Part shown: in pieces, positions 7,566-15,007 of the stretch | Layout of the letters: each line of letters begins with the position of its first letter | How positions within the stretch are numbered: the first letter of the stretch is position 1 | Assembly: GCA_038203695.1 (NCBI GenBank) | Contig: JBBRDQ010000042.1 | Coordinates: 1-27,250 of the forward strand | Length of the DNA stretch: 27,250 bases | Source of the DNA: M3007 sp038203695 | GTDB lineage: Bacteria; Bacteroidota; Bacteroidia; Chitinophagales; Saprospiraceae | Direction: 5' to 3' | Notes under the pieces: model-generated | Database searches by the model: none | Told to the model about the DNA's origin: nothing | The model's input: only the letters and a program-made list of their open reading frames with translations | Position numbers and translations under genes: made by a program

Positions 7566-8066
7566 TTACGCTTTGCCGCTGTACAGGATTTTTTGCTCAA
7601 TGTTGGTCGTGGAATAACCCGTGACAAACGGCAGGCTTTTCACCTGTCCGCCATGTGCCAATACAACCTGGGAACCGACAATTTGTTCGGGTCGCCAGTC
7701 GCCCCCTTTTACCAGCAAATCGGGCAACACTAGTTCGATCAGGGCAAGTGGCGTATCGTCCTCAAAAACAACGACTGCATCCACCACTTCGAGCGCTGCC
7801 AGCAGATGGGTGCGCGTCAATTCGTCGTTGATCGGCCGGTTGGGGCCTTTCAACCTGCTTACCGAATCGGCACTGTTCAAACCCACGATCAATCGTTGTC
7901 CCAGATCCCGCGCTGCCGCCAGGTAATGCAGATGTCCGTAGTGTAACAAGTCGAAACAACCGTTGGTAAAAACGATCGTATCGCCCGCCGCCCGCCAGTC
8001 CGTTACCGTAGACTGGATCTGCTCGAAGGTTTGAATTTTTGATTCGATAACGGCGAAAGAAGACAC
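7566..8066 (-). CDS. rfaE2: D-glycero-beta-D-manno-heptose 1-phosphate adenylyltransferase
   Basis: Transfers AMP from ATP to heptose 1-phosphate to give ADP-heptose, the donor for lipopolysaccharide inner core or related heptosides. At 166 residues it matches the stand-alone adenylyltransferase, equal to the C-terminal half of E. coli HldE. The nucleotidyltransferase signature is clear: TNGCFDLLHYGHLHYL (34-49) with the HxGH motif at 42-45, then VGLNSADSVSRLKGPNRPI, DLLVKGGDW and, near the end, the family-typical YSTTNIEQKI. There is no kinase domain, so heptokinase must be encoded elsewhere. It follows the YbhN-like gene by 76 bases on the same strand, and both fit envelope work. Confidence 0.92.
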   Translation of the reverse strand: MSSFAVIESKIQTFEQIQSTVTDWRAAGDTIVFTNGCFDLLHYGHLHYLAAARDLGQRLIVGLNSADSVSRLKGPNRPINDELTRTHLLAALEVVDAVVVFEDDTPLALIELVLPDLLVKGGDWRPEQIVGSQVVLAHGGQVKSLPFVTGYSTTNIEQKILYSGKA

Positions 8067-8142
8067 TTTTATGGGTTATGCGTTATTTTGCTGATTGGAA
8101 AGTTGGTGGTGTGAACGTTCGCCGTGGCATCGTCGCGTATTT

Positions 8143-9201
8143 TCACGCTTCACTTTTCACTTTTTTATTCAATATTGGTAGCAAGATCAATGCCAATACC
8201 CCCGCCACGAGATTATAGAAAATCTGGATGGAGAAAAAGGCGATGTTGGCGTACGAAAATGCGTCGCTCTCCGGGATGCCGTACATATCTAAACTCTTGA
8301 TTGCCAGTGCATGAAAGGTTCCCATGCCGCCGGGTGATGGAATTACCATACCCAGGGTGCCAAAAACAAAGACCATGACGGCCTGACTGGCTGTCAGGTG
8401 CGCGGTCGGGTCGAAAGCCTGGAGATTGAACCAGCATTGCAGAAAAAACATCAGCCAGATACCGCCGGAATACAACAGAAATAGCGTCGGACTACGCAAT
8501 TGAAAGACGCTGCGCAGTCCCGCCCAAAAGCCTTGAACGATGCCCGTGATTTTTTGAAAAACCGGTAATTGCAGCAGTTTCTGCCGAAAAATAAAGAAGG
8601 CGATCACTGTAATGCAGCCCAAACCAAGGGTGGCTAATACATACGGATTTTGAAAAAAACCACCCTTGGGATTATCGGCGCGATTCTGGGCAATAAAATG
8701 CCACAGCGTCTCGCCTTCAAATAAAAATGCCAGTCCGACTACCACGGCCAGACAAATAAAGTCCATCAGGCGATCTACTACCAGCGTGCCCATGACTTTT
8801 TCCAGCGGGATTTTTTCATAGCGCGACAAGGAACCGGCGCGCACTACTTCACCGGCACGGGGAAACCCCAGGTTAGCAAAGTAACCCAGTAAAATAGTCA
8901 GCAAACTGTTGGAAAAACGCGGGCGATATCCCAGTGGCTCCAGCAACATCTGCCAGCGCAGCGCCCGGAAAATATTGCTCAGTGTGAAAGCGGCCACCAC
9001 GCCCAGCATCCAGCCGACGTGCACGGTCGAAAAGTCGTGCAGGAGTTTCTCGATCAGGGAGCCTTGCGCACACGGCAAGCCTTTTTCGGCTTTCAACGCG
9101 CAATCGGCCAGGTATTTCGTATTCTGATCCTTGAAAACCAGGTACATCACCGCGACCCCCAGACCGAGGAAAAGAATAAACTGAACTGCTTTTTTCACCA
9201 T
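8143..9201 (-). CDS. YbhN/LPG-synthase-TM-domain integral membrane protein
   Basis: A 352-residue polytopic inner-membrane protein with the domain shared by the flippase part of MprF and YbhN/AglD proteins (UPF0104, PF03706). Members are thought to move or flip lipids; here the substrate is unknown. Visible marks are a first membrane helix at about 5-22, then SNIFRALRWQMLLEPLGY, the conserved GYFANLGFPRAGEVVRAG, a VDRLMDFICL helix and PSPGGMGTFHAL near the C-terminal half, with about eight hydrophobic segments overall. It lacks the catalytic aminoacyl-transferase domain of MprF. It is the first gene of a leftward row with rfaE2, which hints at envelope lipid or LPS work. The leader contains CATCTTTG, one base off a -7 box. 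Confidence 0.85.
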   Translation of the reverse strand: MVKKAVQFILFLGLGVAVMYLVFKDQNTKYLADCALKAEKGLPCAQGSLIEKLLHDFSTVHVGWMLGVVAAFTLSNIFRALRWQMLLEPLGYRPRFSNSLLTILLGYFANLGFPRAGEVVRAGSLSRYEKIPLEKVMGTLVVDRLMDFICLAVVVGLAFLFEGETLWHFIAQNRADNPKGGFFQNPYVLATLGLGCITVIAFFIFRQKLLQLPVFQKITGIVQGFWAGLRSVFQLRSPTLFLLYSGGIWLMFFLQCWFNLQAFDPTAHLTASQAVMVFVFGTLGMVIPSPGGMGTFHALAIKSLDMYGIPESDAFSYANIAFFSIQIFYNLVAGVLALILLPILNKKVKSEA

Positions 9202-9340
9202 CGAAAATTTACAACCTTGTGTGCCTGGGGCAAAAACGGCGCAAAGATGGGAAATTTTGCTTAAAAAGAGGGGCCATTATAAAATTCAGCACACGGCACA
9301 AGGGCAGTACGAGCATGGTCGTAACGTCCCTTAAACGGAT

Positions 9341-10060
9341 TTATCGGCAGGCACCGGCCCATTCCTTTATTTTGAGAGACTGCTCCAGGGCCTTTTGAAG
9401 ATGAACTTTCGCTGTAGCCCAATTGGGGGCAGCCAATATTTCTGTACAAAAGTTGAGGCCTTCGGTTGCCGCATCGTATATCTTATCACAATTATTTAAG
9501 CGAGCCGACAGTATTTGTGTATCGTGAAAAATATGCTTGGCGTATTCTACTTTTTGCGAAAGGATGTGCATGTTTTGGGATGCTTCACCATCATTCAGGT
9601 CATGCTCGATAAATTCCGCATTGGTACGAATGATATCGACCCAGGTAAAACTGGAATTTGGCGGATACTGCTTCGCCGACGCTAGACATTTATCGGCGGC
9701 ATCGTGCATTTTGAAAGCCTGCGATCTGGCATCTTGGGCGAGGGCGATCAGTGCGTTGACATCTTTTCCATGTGTGGGTGTGTTGAGCCAGTTGCAGTAT
9801 GTTTTGCCTAATTCTGCCGATTTGCGTGCTTCAGGGCAGTAAAGTCCGATTAGTGCGACGGCATCAAAATCTTCGTACGATTCACTGAGCTTGATGAGCA
9901 GGTTGGCAGGGTCAGGGAGTAATACCGCATTGTTGAGTCGTTCTTCGAGCACGTTGGCGGTTTTCAGCACCCATTCCAACACCTCAGGGCTGTCGTTTTC
10001 CTGCGCGTTGGCGCGCAGGGGCGACCAAAGCACACAGGCAATCAGGCAGATATATTTCAT
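9341..10060 (-). CDS. Secreted protein of unknown function
   Basis: A 239-residue protein that I do not recognise. The N-terminus is a signal peptide, about residues 1-20, ending RANAQ, so the mature protein begins ENDSPEV and is exported. The rest is strongly helical with several cysteines (including those in LYCPEA, KTYCNW, DKCLAS, NNCDKI, LNFCTE and GACR), spaced as in a helical-bundle or repeat protein that may be held by disulfides outside the cytoplasm. It follows the SPFH gene in the same direction, but a strong terminator (10080-10115) separates the two, so it probably has its own promoter in the very short remaining gap, or depends on readthrough. Between its end and 9201 there is only non-coding DNA. 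Confidence 0.72.
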   Translation of the reverse strand: MKYICLIACVLWSPLRANAQENDSPEVLEWVLKTANVLEERLNNAVLLPDPANLLIKLSESYEDFDAVALIGLYCPEARKSAELGKTYCNWLNTPTHGKDVNALIALAQDARSQAFKMHDAADKCLASAKQYPPNSSFTWVDIIRTNAEFIEHDLNDGEASQNMHILSQKVEYAKHIFHDTQILSARLNNCDKIYDAATEGLNFCTEILAAPNWATAKVHLQKALEQSLKIKEWAGACR

Positions 10061-10079
10061 GTCAAATTTCTTGGCGTGT

Positions 10080-10115
10080 AAAAAAAGCAGCCGGACAAAT
10101 CACTTCGTCCGGCTG
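10080..10115 (-). terminator. Rho-independent terminator of the SPFH gene
   Basis: Read leftward: CAGCCGGAC (10115-10107), a 10-base loop, GTCCGGCTG (10096-10088), then C and seven T. A 9-bp GC-rich exact stem with a T-run is a textbook intrinsic terminator. It is 31 bases past the SPFH stop and 20 bases before the next start. Confidence 0.88.
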
Positions 10116-10146
10116 ATGAAATAAACGATATGAAGCATCTAACAAT

Positions 10147-11040
10147 TTAATTGCCTTCGCTGCCCAGAATATTCATGAGCGGACTTTTACCATCGGTGAT
10201 GATTGTTTTGGTATTTGGAGAAACAGCAAGTTTTTGAAAAGCCTCTATTTGTTTGAATTTCAACACGTTAGGGGTCAGGCTGATCGTCAGCAATTCATTG
10301 GCTTTTTTCATACCTTCTGCTTCAATCTCGGTACCGCGTGCTCTGGCTTCGGACTCAATAATGGCCGCATTTTTTTTACCTTCTGCTTGTATGCGGGCGA
10401 TTTCTTTGGCACCTTCGGCATCAATAATCTGGCGTTGTGCTTCCTGCCGCTGCCGATCCAGCACAAATTGCATCCGCAGGGCATCTTGCTCTGCTTCAAG
10501 TTTGGCTTCGATGGATTTGGACAATCCAGGTGGCAGGGTGATGCTTTTTAACAAGACAGATTCGATAATAAAACCTTTGGGTTCGCAGACTTCGATCAAA
10601 CGTTTTTTGATTTTTTCTTCAATTTCAGCCCGTTTCGCGCTGTGCATGTTTTTAGCATCGTATTCTGAACATACGTCCGAAGCGGCCGAACGAAAGACCG
10701 GTAAAATCAGGGTCTCTTCGAAGTCCATACCGATTTCTTTCAAAATTTGCGGTACTGCCTTGGATTTGATGCGGTAGAGAATTGAACTTTCTGAGCGGAT
10801 GGTTAAGCCTTCCTTAGAGGGCAGATTTTCAATAATCGCCAGGTTCATGGTTCTGATCGGGACGGTAATCAATCTTGTTGTGAAAGGGTTAAAACATACC
10901 AAACCAGGCGGCCTTACATTGTCTTGAACCCGGCCAAAGGTTCGCTTAACCCCAACTTGATCTGGCTTGACCGTGGCGCAGCTGGTCATCAGCAGTAAGA
11001 TGGCAGCGCCTATCGCAAAATTCACTTTTAAATGTTTCAT
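10147..11040 (-). CDS. SPFH/prohibitin-like lipoprotein
   Basis: A 297-residue member of the SPFH (stomatin, prohibitin, flotillin, HflK/C) superfamily, proteins that form ring-like membrane scaffolds. The N-terminus carries a lipobox, LMTSC with Cys21, so this one seems lipid-anchored and exposed to the periplasm instead of held by a membrane helix. After it come the SPFH core (VGVKRTFGRVQDN at 32-44, GLVCFNPF, SKEGLTIRSESSILYRI, LPVFRSAASDVCSEYDAK) and a long charged coiled coil, about 185-250, rich in Arg/Glu/Ala (AEQDALRMQF, QRQEAQRQIIDAEGAKEIA). It ends in NTKTIITDGKSPLMNILG, as in prohibitin-type bacterial homologues. It is a single-gene unit with its own terminator. Its leader has CACCTTTG, one base off a -7 box. 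Exact role unknown. Confidence 0.88.
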   Translation of the reverse strand: MKHLKVNFAIGAAILLLMTSCATVKPDQVGVKRTFGRVQDNVRPPGLVCFNPFTTRLITVPIRTMNLAIIENLPSKEGLTIRSESSILYRIKSKAVPQILKEIGMDFEETLILPVFRSAASDVCSEYDAKNMHSAKRAEIEEKIKKRLIEVCEPKGFIIESVLLKSITLPPGLSKSIEAKLEAEQDALRMQFVLDRQRQEAQRQIIDAEGAKEIARIQAEGKKNAAIIESEARARGTEIEAEGMKKANELLTISLTPNVLKFKQIEAFQKLAVSPNTKTIITDGKSPLMNILGSEGN

Positions 11041-11371
11041 ACTAAGTAGTTTTAATTGAGCACAAAGGTGGGGCTCGGATATTAGAAACAGATAAGAATA
11101 GATTTAGAAATGGATTAGACTTAGCGCATGTTGGGGCGAGGGCTGGTGCTGAATACGTTTTTAAGGGTGGGTTTTCAGCATTGGCGGATCGGTGATGTTG
11201 TTGCGAAGCGATTGATGGCTCCACAAATTGATTAAAATTTCGGCTCCGTGTATAAGGGTAAGTCAGGCGTTAGGTGTCTCTGATACATTATAACTTACAC
11301 TTTCAAGACGCAGCGATGGGCACTTTCTGAGGCCCCATCTTTGCCGGAAATTTTTAAAAATACACCTTGTT
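11041..11371. other. Intergenic region between divergent genes
   Basis: These 331 bases lie between the SPFH lipoprotein gene and the hydrolase gene, which diverge. Near each gene there is an imperfect -7 box (CACCTTTG read leftward; CATCTTTG at 11336-11343 rightward). An inverted repeat GATGGG (11315-11320) / CCCATC (11334-11339) overlaps the rightward box. A 35-codon reading frame at 11128-11235 is the only coding-like item; see the findings. No RNA gene is recognisable. Confidence 0.4.
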
Positions 11372-12364
11372 ATGTTCAAAATTTTCTGTTTTTCACTTCT
11401 TTTTGGGAGTATATTATGCACCGCCTGCAAAAAGGAACGGAGCCTCGGGGAACCCGGCGCATTGGTTCTACAAACGGTAGATCAGGATGCTTCCCTGCCC
11501 TCCATCCAGGTGGCGGGCACTCAATTCCACGCAGAAACCTTCGGCAACCCGAATGACCCCATCATCATCGTCCTGCACGGCGGGCCGGGCAGCGATTACC
11601 GCTACCTGCTCAACTGCAAGGCTTTTTCGGACGAAGGGTATTTTGTGGTGTTTTACGACCAACGTGGCTCCGGGCTATCGAAGCGGCACGACAAAAACAC
11701 CTACAAAATCAACATCCTGGAAAATGATTTAGATGCTGTCGTCCAGTATTATCGGAAATCGCCTACCCAAAAAGTGTTTCTGTTGGGCCATTCCTGGGGC
11801 GCTATGTTGGCAACCGCTTACATCAATGCGCACCCTGAAAAAATAAACGGCGCGATCCTGGGCGAACCGGGTGGATTTGTTTGGCAGGATGTACTCGATT
11901 ATGTGGGCCGCGCGCAGGATTTTAGCATCACCAGCGAGACCTTGAATAATACCACGTACCTCGATCAATTCATCACAGGCGGAGGGGATGACCACGATGT
12001 TTTAGACTACAAATTTACCCTGTTGGCCGCCGCTGATGAGGCTAAAGATAGTCCGGTCGGAAATGAAGGACTATTGCCTTTTTGGAGAAACGGTGCGGTC
12101 GTCAATCGAACCATGTTTGAATTGGCGGACAAAGAAGGGTTTGACTGGGTGTCAAATTTGAAAAATTTCAACACCAAAATCCTGTTTGTCTATAGCGCAA
12201 ACAACAAGGCTTACGGCGAGGCCCACGCCCAAAAAGTGTCATCTGCTTACCCGAATGTCCAATTGTTAAAAATAGATGATGCTGGGCATGATATGCTTTC
12301 CTTTCCAAGGGGTTGGCAAAAATTTTACCCAACCGGACTCCAATACTATAACGCTTTAAGATAA
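11372..12364 (+). CDS. Alpha/beta-hydrolase lipoprotein, proline iminopeptidase-like (S33)
   Basis: A 330-residue alpha/beta-fold hydrolase of the proline iminopeptidase type. It begins with a signal and a lipobox ending in TACKK (Cys19), so it is a lipoprotein acting outside the cytoplasm. Motifs in order: oxyanion HGGPG (69-73), DQRGSG (96-101), nucleophile elbow GHSWGA (139-144, Ser141) and the catalytic His306 in DDAGHDML. The position where S33 peptidases carry the catalytic Asp (hGryD) reads VYSANNKAYG here, with Asn277-Asn278, so the acid of the triad may be missing or supplied from elsewhere. Substrate is unknown; peptidase or esterase are both possible. The next gene starts 7 bases after its stop, so the two form an operon. 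Confidence 0.87.
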   Translation: MFKIFCFSLLFGSILCTACKKERSLGEPGALVLQTVDQDASLPSIQVAGTQFHAETFGNPNDPIIIVLHGGPGSDYRYLLNCKAFSDEGYFVVFYDQRGSGLSKRHDKNTYKINILENDLDAVVQYYRKSPTQKVFLLGHSWGAMLATAYINAHPEKINGAILGEPGGFVWQDVLDYVGRAQDFSITSETLNNTTYLDQFITGGGDDHDVLDYKFTLLAAADEAKDSPVGNEGLLPFWRNGAVVNRTMFELADKEGFDWVSNLKNFNTKILFVYSANNKAYGEAHAQKVSSAYPNVQLLKIDDAGHDMLSFPRGWQKFYPTGLQYYNALR

Positions 12365-12371
12365 TCAACCC

Positions 12372-13034
12372 ATGAAACGAATCCTTTTAACTACAATAAT
12401 CCTTATCGGCATTTCGACCGCCATCTTCTCGCAAACAATCAACTGGCGCAGTTTTAACGCGGCGCAAAAACATATCATCGGCCTGGAAACAGGCTGGGAC
12501 TACGGTCTGACATTTGGTGCAGGGTATGGCTATCGGCTAAAGACCCAATTGCCCATTTTGTTAAATGCCACGTATAGTTTTCCGTCGGGAAAAACCCTGT
12601 TTGACGACTTCAAAGTCAAGGGAGGTGTCCAGATCGAAGCATGCCGGATAGGTGGGTTTTCCGCTACCCTGAAGGCACACGGCATCCTGCGCCGTTTTGA
12701 AAACGCCTACGCACGATTGGTCAATTTTGGGAGCGAGTTTGCGGTAGTGGCCGGCTACTATCGACCTAAATGGCATGCAGCCGGTGCCTTTGGTTTTGAT
12801 AAAGCCATTGCGACGCACCTTCGCCATAGCCCGGAGTACCTCGAAAACGTGCCCAACGCACAGAGCGGGTGGTACGTCCCAACAGGTGGTAATTTTCATT
12901 ACGGCATTCAGGCCGGTATTTCATGGCGAAAAACGGATGTCTCCATCGCATTGGGCCGGGTGATCGCGCAGGGTTTTGAAACCGCGCCTTTTATCCCCTA
13001 TTATGCGAATTTGGGGGTAAATCGGCGGTTTTAA
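12372..13034 (+). CDS. Secreted beta-rich protein, probable outer-membrane barrel
   Basis: A 220-residue protein of unknown family. It has a signal peptide (about 1-21, ending AIFSQ). The mature part has alternating polar and aromatic/hydrophobic residues with many glycines, for example LETGWDYGLTFGAGYGYRL, FSATLKAHGILRRF and WHAAGAFGF, and ends YYANLGVNRRF with a C-terminal Phe. That pattern and the final Phe are what one expects of a small outer-membrane beta-barrel. It starts 7 bases after the hydrolase gene and is followed 44 bases later by the DUF2306 gene, so the three probably form one operon. Function is not known; the barrel call is an inference from composition. Confidence 0.7.
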   Translation: MKRILLTTIILIGISTAIFSQTINWRSFNAAQKHIIGLETGWDYGLTFGAGYGYRLKTQLPILLNATYSFPSGKTLFDDFKVKGGVQIEACRIGGFSATLKAHGILRRFENAYARLVNFGSEFAVVAGYYRPKWHAAGAFGFDKAIATHLRHSPEYLENVPNAQSGWYVPTGGNFHYGIQAGISWRKTDVSIALGRVIAQGFETAPFIPYYANLGVNRRF

Positions 13035-13078
13035 GTCTTGAAAAGCGACTTTTTAATACTATTAAAATTTAAAAATTT

Positions 13079-13687
13079 ATGAAAAAAACAGCCTGGATAC
13101 TAATTGTATGCTTAGCCATACTTGTTAGCCTCGTCCCTTTGACTTATATCCATCCAAATACCGCCGCCGGCTTCTTAGAACTAAAAGAAGACGTGGTGTT
13201 GAAAAACATGGCCTGGTGGACCAATTTTTACCTGCACATTTTTAGTGGTGGCATCGCCCTGCTGGTGGGGTGGGTGCAATTCAGCAAAAAGATACGGAAA
13301 AACTACCTTCTATGGCACAGGGCCATTGGGAAATTGTATGTGGTATGCGCCTTGATTTGTGGTTTCACCGGCGTTTTCGTCGGGTTGTACGCTTACGGCG
13401 GCATTGTTTCCCAAGCAGGTTTTGTTAGCGTTGGGTGTATCTATTTTTACACCACGCTCATGGCATATATTCACATTAGGAACAAAAATATTGTTGGGCA
13501 TCAAACCATGATGATTTACAGTTATGCAGCCTGTTTAGCGGCCGTTACCTTGCGGATTTATGGGCCTTTGCTCACGGTGATCTTAGGCGATTACACAACT
13601 GCGTATCGTATAGTGGCCTGGTTGAGTTGGATTCCTAATTTGCTGATTGCGAGAAGGATCGCAAGGGGGATAACTATAGGGGCGTGA
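13079..13687 (+). CDS. DUF2306-type membrane protein
   Basis: A 202-residue integral membrane protein resembling DUF2306 proteins, with no established function known to me. Hydrophobic helices are visible at about 5-23, 43-62, 78-98, 105-124, 138-160 and 163-185. Conserved-looking features are FYLHIFSGGIALLVGWVQF (43-61), LWHRAIGKLYV with its His-Arg pair, and VGHQTMMIYSYAA, whose buried His and Tyr suggest possible haem or quinone contact, though that is only speculation. It is last in the rightward row with the hydrolase and barrel genes. A terminator-like repeat begins right after its stop. Confidence 0.78.
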   Translation: MKKTAWILIVCLAILVSLVPLTYIHPNTAAGFLELKEDVVLKNMAWWTNFYLHIFSGGIALLVGWVQFSKKIRKNYLLWHRAIGKLYVVCALICGFTGVFVGLYAYGGIVSQAGFVSVGCIYFYTTLMAYIHIRNKNIVGHQTMMIYSYAACLAAVTLRIYGPLLTVILGDYTTAYRIVAWLSWIPNLLIARRIARGITIGA

Positions 13688-13730
13688 TACCGGGATAAAG
13701 GGGCCGTCAAAAGGTGCCCGGTAATTTTCT
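13688..13730 (+). terminator. Terminator-like inverted repeat after the DUF2306 gene
   Basis: TACCGGG (13688-13694) and CCCGGTA (13717-13723) are exact reverse complements, followed by ATTTTCT. The stem is short and the loop long (22 bases), with possible additional pairing inside, so this is a moderate call. It would separate the hydrolase operon from the NTPase operon. Confidence 0.4.
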
Positions 13731-13733
13731 ACC

Positions 13734-13784
13734 ATAAAATTTGACAATAAGTTTGTTGTTATAAAATTTCAGCAATAAATTTGT
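13734..13784. repeat. Tandem direct repeat of a promoter-like sequence
   Basis: Copy 1 (13734-13756) and copy 2 (13761-13784) share ATAAAATTT, CAATAA and TTTGT with only a few differences. Each contains a -7-like box: TAAGTTTG at 13748-13755 and TAAATTTG at 13776-13783. They look like a duplicated promoter segment in front of the NTPase operon. Confidence 0.6.
13752..13783 (+). promoter_or_regulatory. Promoter of the two-NTPase operon
   Basis: TTTG (13752-13755), a 20-base spacer, then TAAATTTG (13776-13783): both boxes and the spacing match the Bacteroidota -33/-7 consensus. Transcription would start near 13790, inside the loop of the inverted repeat, leaving a leader of about 30 bases. A second, upstream -7 box at 13748-13755 could give a transcript starting near 13762 that contains the whole hairpin. 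Confidence 0.65.
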
Positions 13785-13821
13785 GGCTAAATACTTTTAA
13801 CCATAAATTTATTGCTGAAAT
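13766..13821. promoter_or_regulatory. 21-bp inverted repeat running into the start codon of the first NTPase gene
   Basis: Arms 13766-13786 and 13801-13821 are reverse complements with a single G/T mismatch (13783/13804, a permitted wobble in RNA) around a 14-base loop. The right arm ends in the first two bases of the ATG at 13820. As DNA it could be an operator over the promoter; as RNA from the upstream start it would hide the start codon. It could also be the scar of a small palindromic element. Confidence 0.7.
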
Positions 13822-15007
13822 GACAAACCCTTGGATAGGTCCAAAAATTATTATTGGTAACACGGCTACTGGTGATTACTACTTTCCGCGCCCGGAAATA
13901 GAAGAAATGATCTGGGAGGAAATTTTGAAAGGCAACCATGTGCTGATTGCTGCCCCACGACGCGTTGGAAAATCATCCGTTATGCAGGCAATGTTGTCTA
14001 AGCATCCCGACAATACGCGCTGCATATTTGAGAATATCCAAAGCATCAAGTCTGAGGTAGAATATTACCAGCGTTTTTATGAATTGTTGGTTCGCTGCTT
14101 GAATAAATTTGAAAAGGGCATGGCATGGCTGCACACCTTTGCGAAAGGTATCAACATTGAAGAAGTTACAGTCGACGGCGTAAAGTTTGGCGCAAAAAAG
14201 AATATTAATTTCGAGGAGGAAATTAAAAAACTACTTGCTGAAACCAGCAAAAAACAGATTCAAATAGTCCTGCTCTTAGATGAACTCCCTGAGGTGCTAC
14301 TCACCTTGCACAAACAAAAACGGGATGAAGAAGCGAGTCATATCCTCGATCACTTGCGGGCATTGCGCCAAAACATGGCCATTAAAGGCCATTTTAGTTT
14401 GGTTTTGGCAGGCTCGGTTGGCATTCAACATGTGGTAAAATCCATAGAAGGCCGCATTAGCGACCTCAACGACTTTAACCCCGTCCCCTTCGAGCCGATG
14501 AACAGAGCAGAGGCGCTGAAATATGTGTCATGGGCTACGAACGGCGCGACGGTGCAATATGACGCTGCCCTGGCCGAACACCTGTTGGATCAAATCCAGC
14601 ATTTCATTCCGTATTTTATCAATTTGATGCTGGATGAAATCAATAAAGCCGCAAAAAAAATCCAAAACCCTGCGATCGAAAAGGCCAAAATTGATGCCGC
14701 TTTTGAGGCTATTGTGAAGAACAGCGACCATTTCAAAGAGTGGAAAAATCGTTTGACCGATTATTTTGAACCCGCGCAAAAAGCGTTTTTGAACGAAAGC
14801 CTGATTTTTATCGCCCACGAGGGTGCAATTGACCTTCAAAATTTGTACAATCTTGCCGTAAAACATCAATTGCAAGATTCTTATATGGAACTCATGCAGG
14901 GCCTTGAACACGACGGCTACATCGTTGAGCAAGGGGAACGATTCAAGTTTATATCTCCTTTTTTACAGGCGTATTGGAAGCGCGACAACCCAATTTACAA
15001 AAAATGA
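13820..15007 (+). CDS. AAA/STAND-like ATPase, first gene of an NTPase pair
   Basis: A 395-residue cytoplasmic P-loop ATPase of the AAA_16/archaeal-ATPase-like group. Walker A is AAPRRVGKSS (44-53, Lys51), with Ala where the first Gly normally stands. Walker B is IVLLLDELPE (149-158, Asp154-Glu155), and a sensor-like strand follows as FSLVLAGSVGI (192-202). The C-terminal third looks like a winged-helix domain and ends RFKFISPFLQAYWKR, as in related ATPases that bind DNA or act as switches. No nuclease, TIR, protease or membrane domain is seen. The ATG at 13820 is chosen over a TTG at 13781 because the promoter and palindrome occupy 13752-13821. Its stop overlaps the next start as ATGA, so the two proteins are probably made together and may interact. 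Confidence 0.8.
   Translation: MTNPWIGPKIIIGNTATGDYYFPRPEIEEMIWEEILKGNHVLIAAPRRVGKSSVMQAMLSKHPDNTRCIFENIQSIKSEVEYYQRFYELLVRCLNKFEKGMAWLHTFAKGINIEEVTVDGVKFGAKKNINFEEEIKKLLAETSKKQIQIVLLLDELPEVLLTLHKQKRDEEASHILDHLRALRQNMAIKGHFSLVLAGSVGIQHVVKSIEGRISDLNDFNPVPFEPMNRAEALKYVSWATNGATVQYDAALAEHLLDQIQHFIPYFINLMLDEINKAAKKIQNPAIEKAKIDAAFEAIVKNSDHFKEWKNRLTDYFEPAQKAFLNESLIFIAHEGAIDLQNLYNLAVKHQLQDSYMELMQGLEHDGYIVEQGERFKFISPFLQAYWKRDNPIYKK

Noticed and set aside
9302..9330. Imperfect inverted repeat after the secreted-protein gene as a terminator
   Set aside because: Only five bases pair firmly (TACGA/TCGTA) and no T-run follows on the leftward strand.
11042..11224. 60-codon leftward frame in the intergenic region
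   Set aside because: Overlaps the likely leader and promoter of the SPFH gene; low-complexity composition; no start signal.
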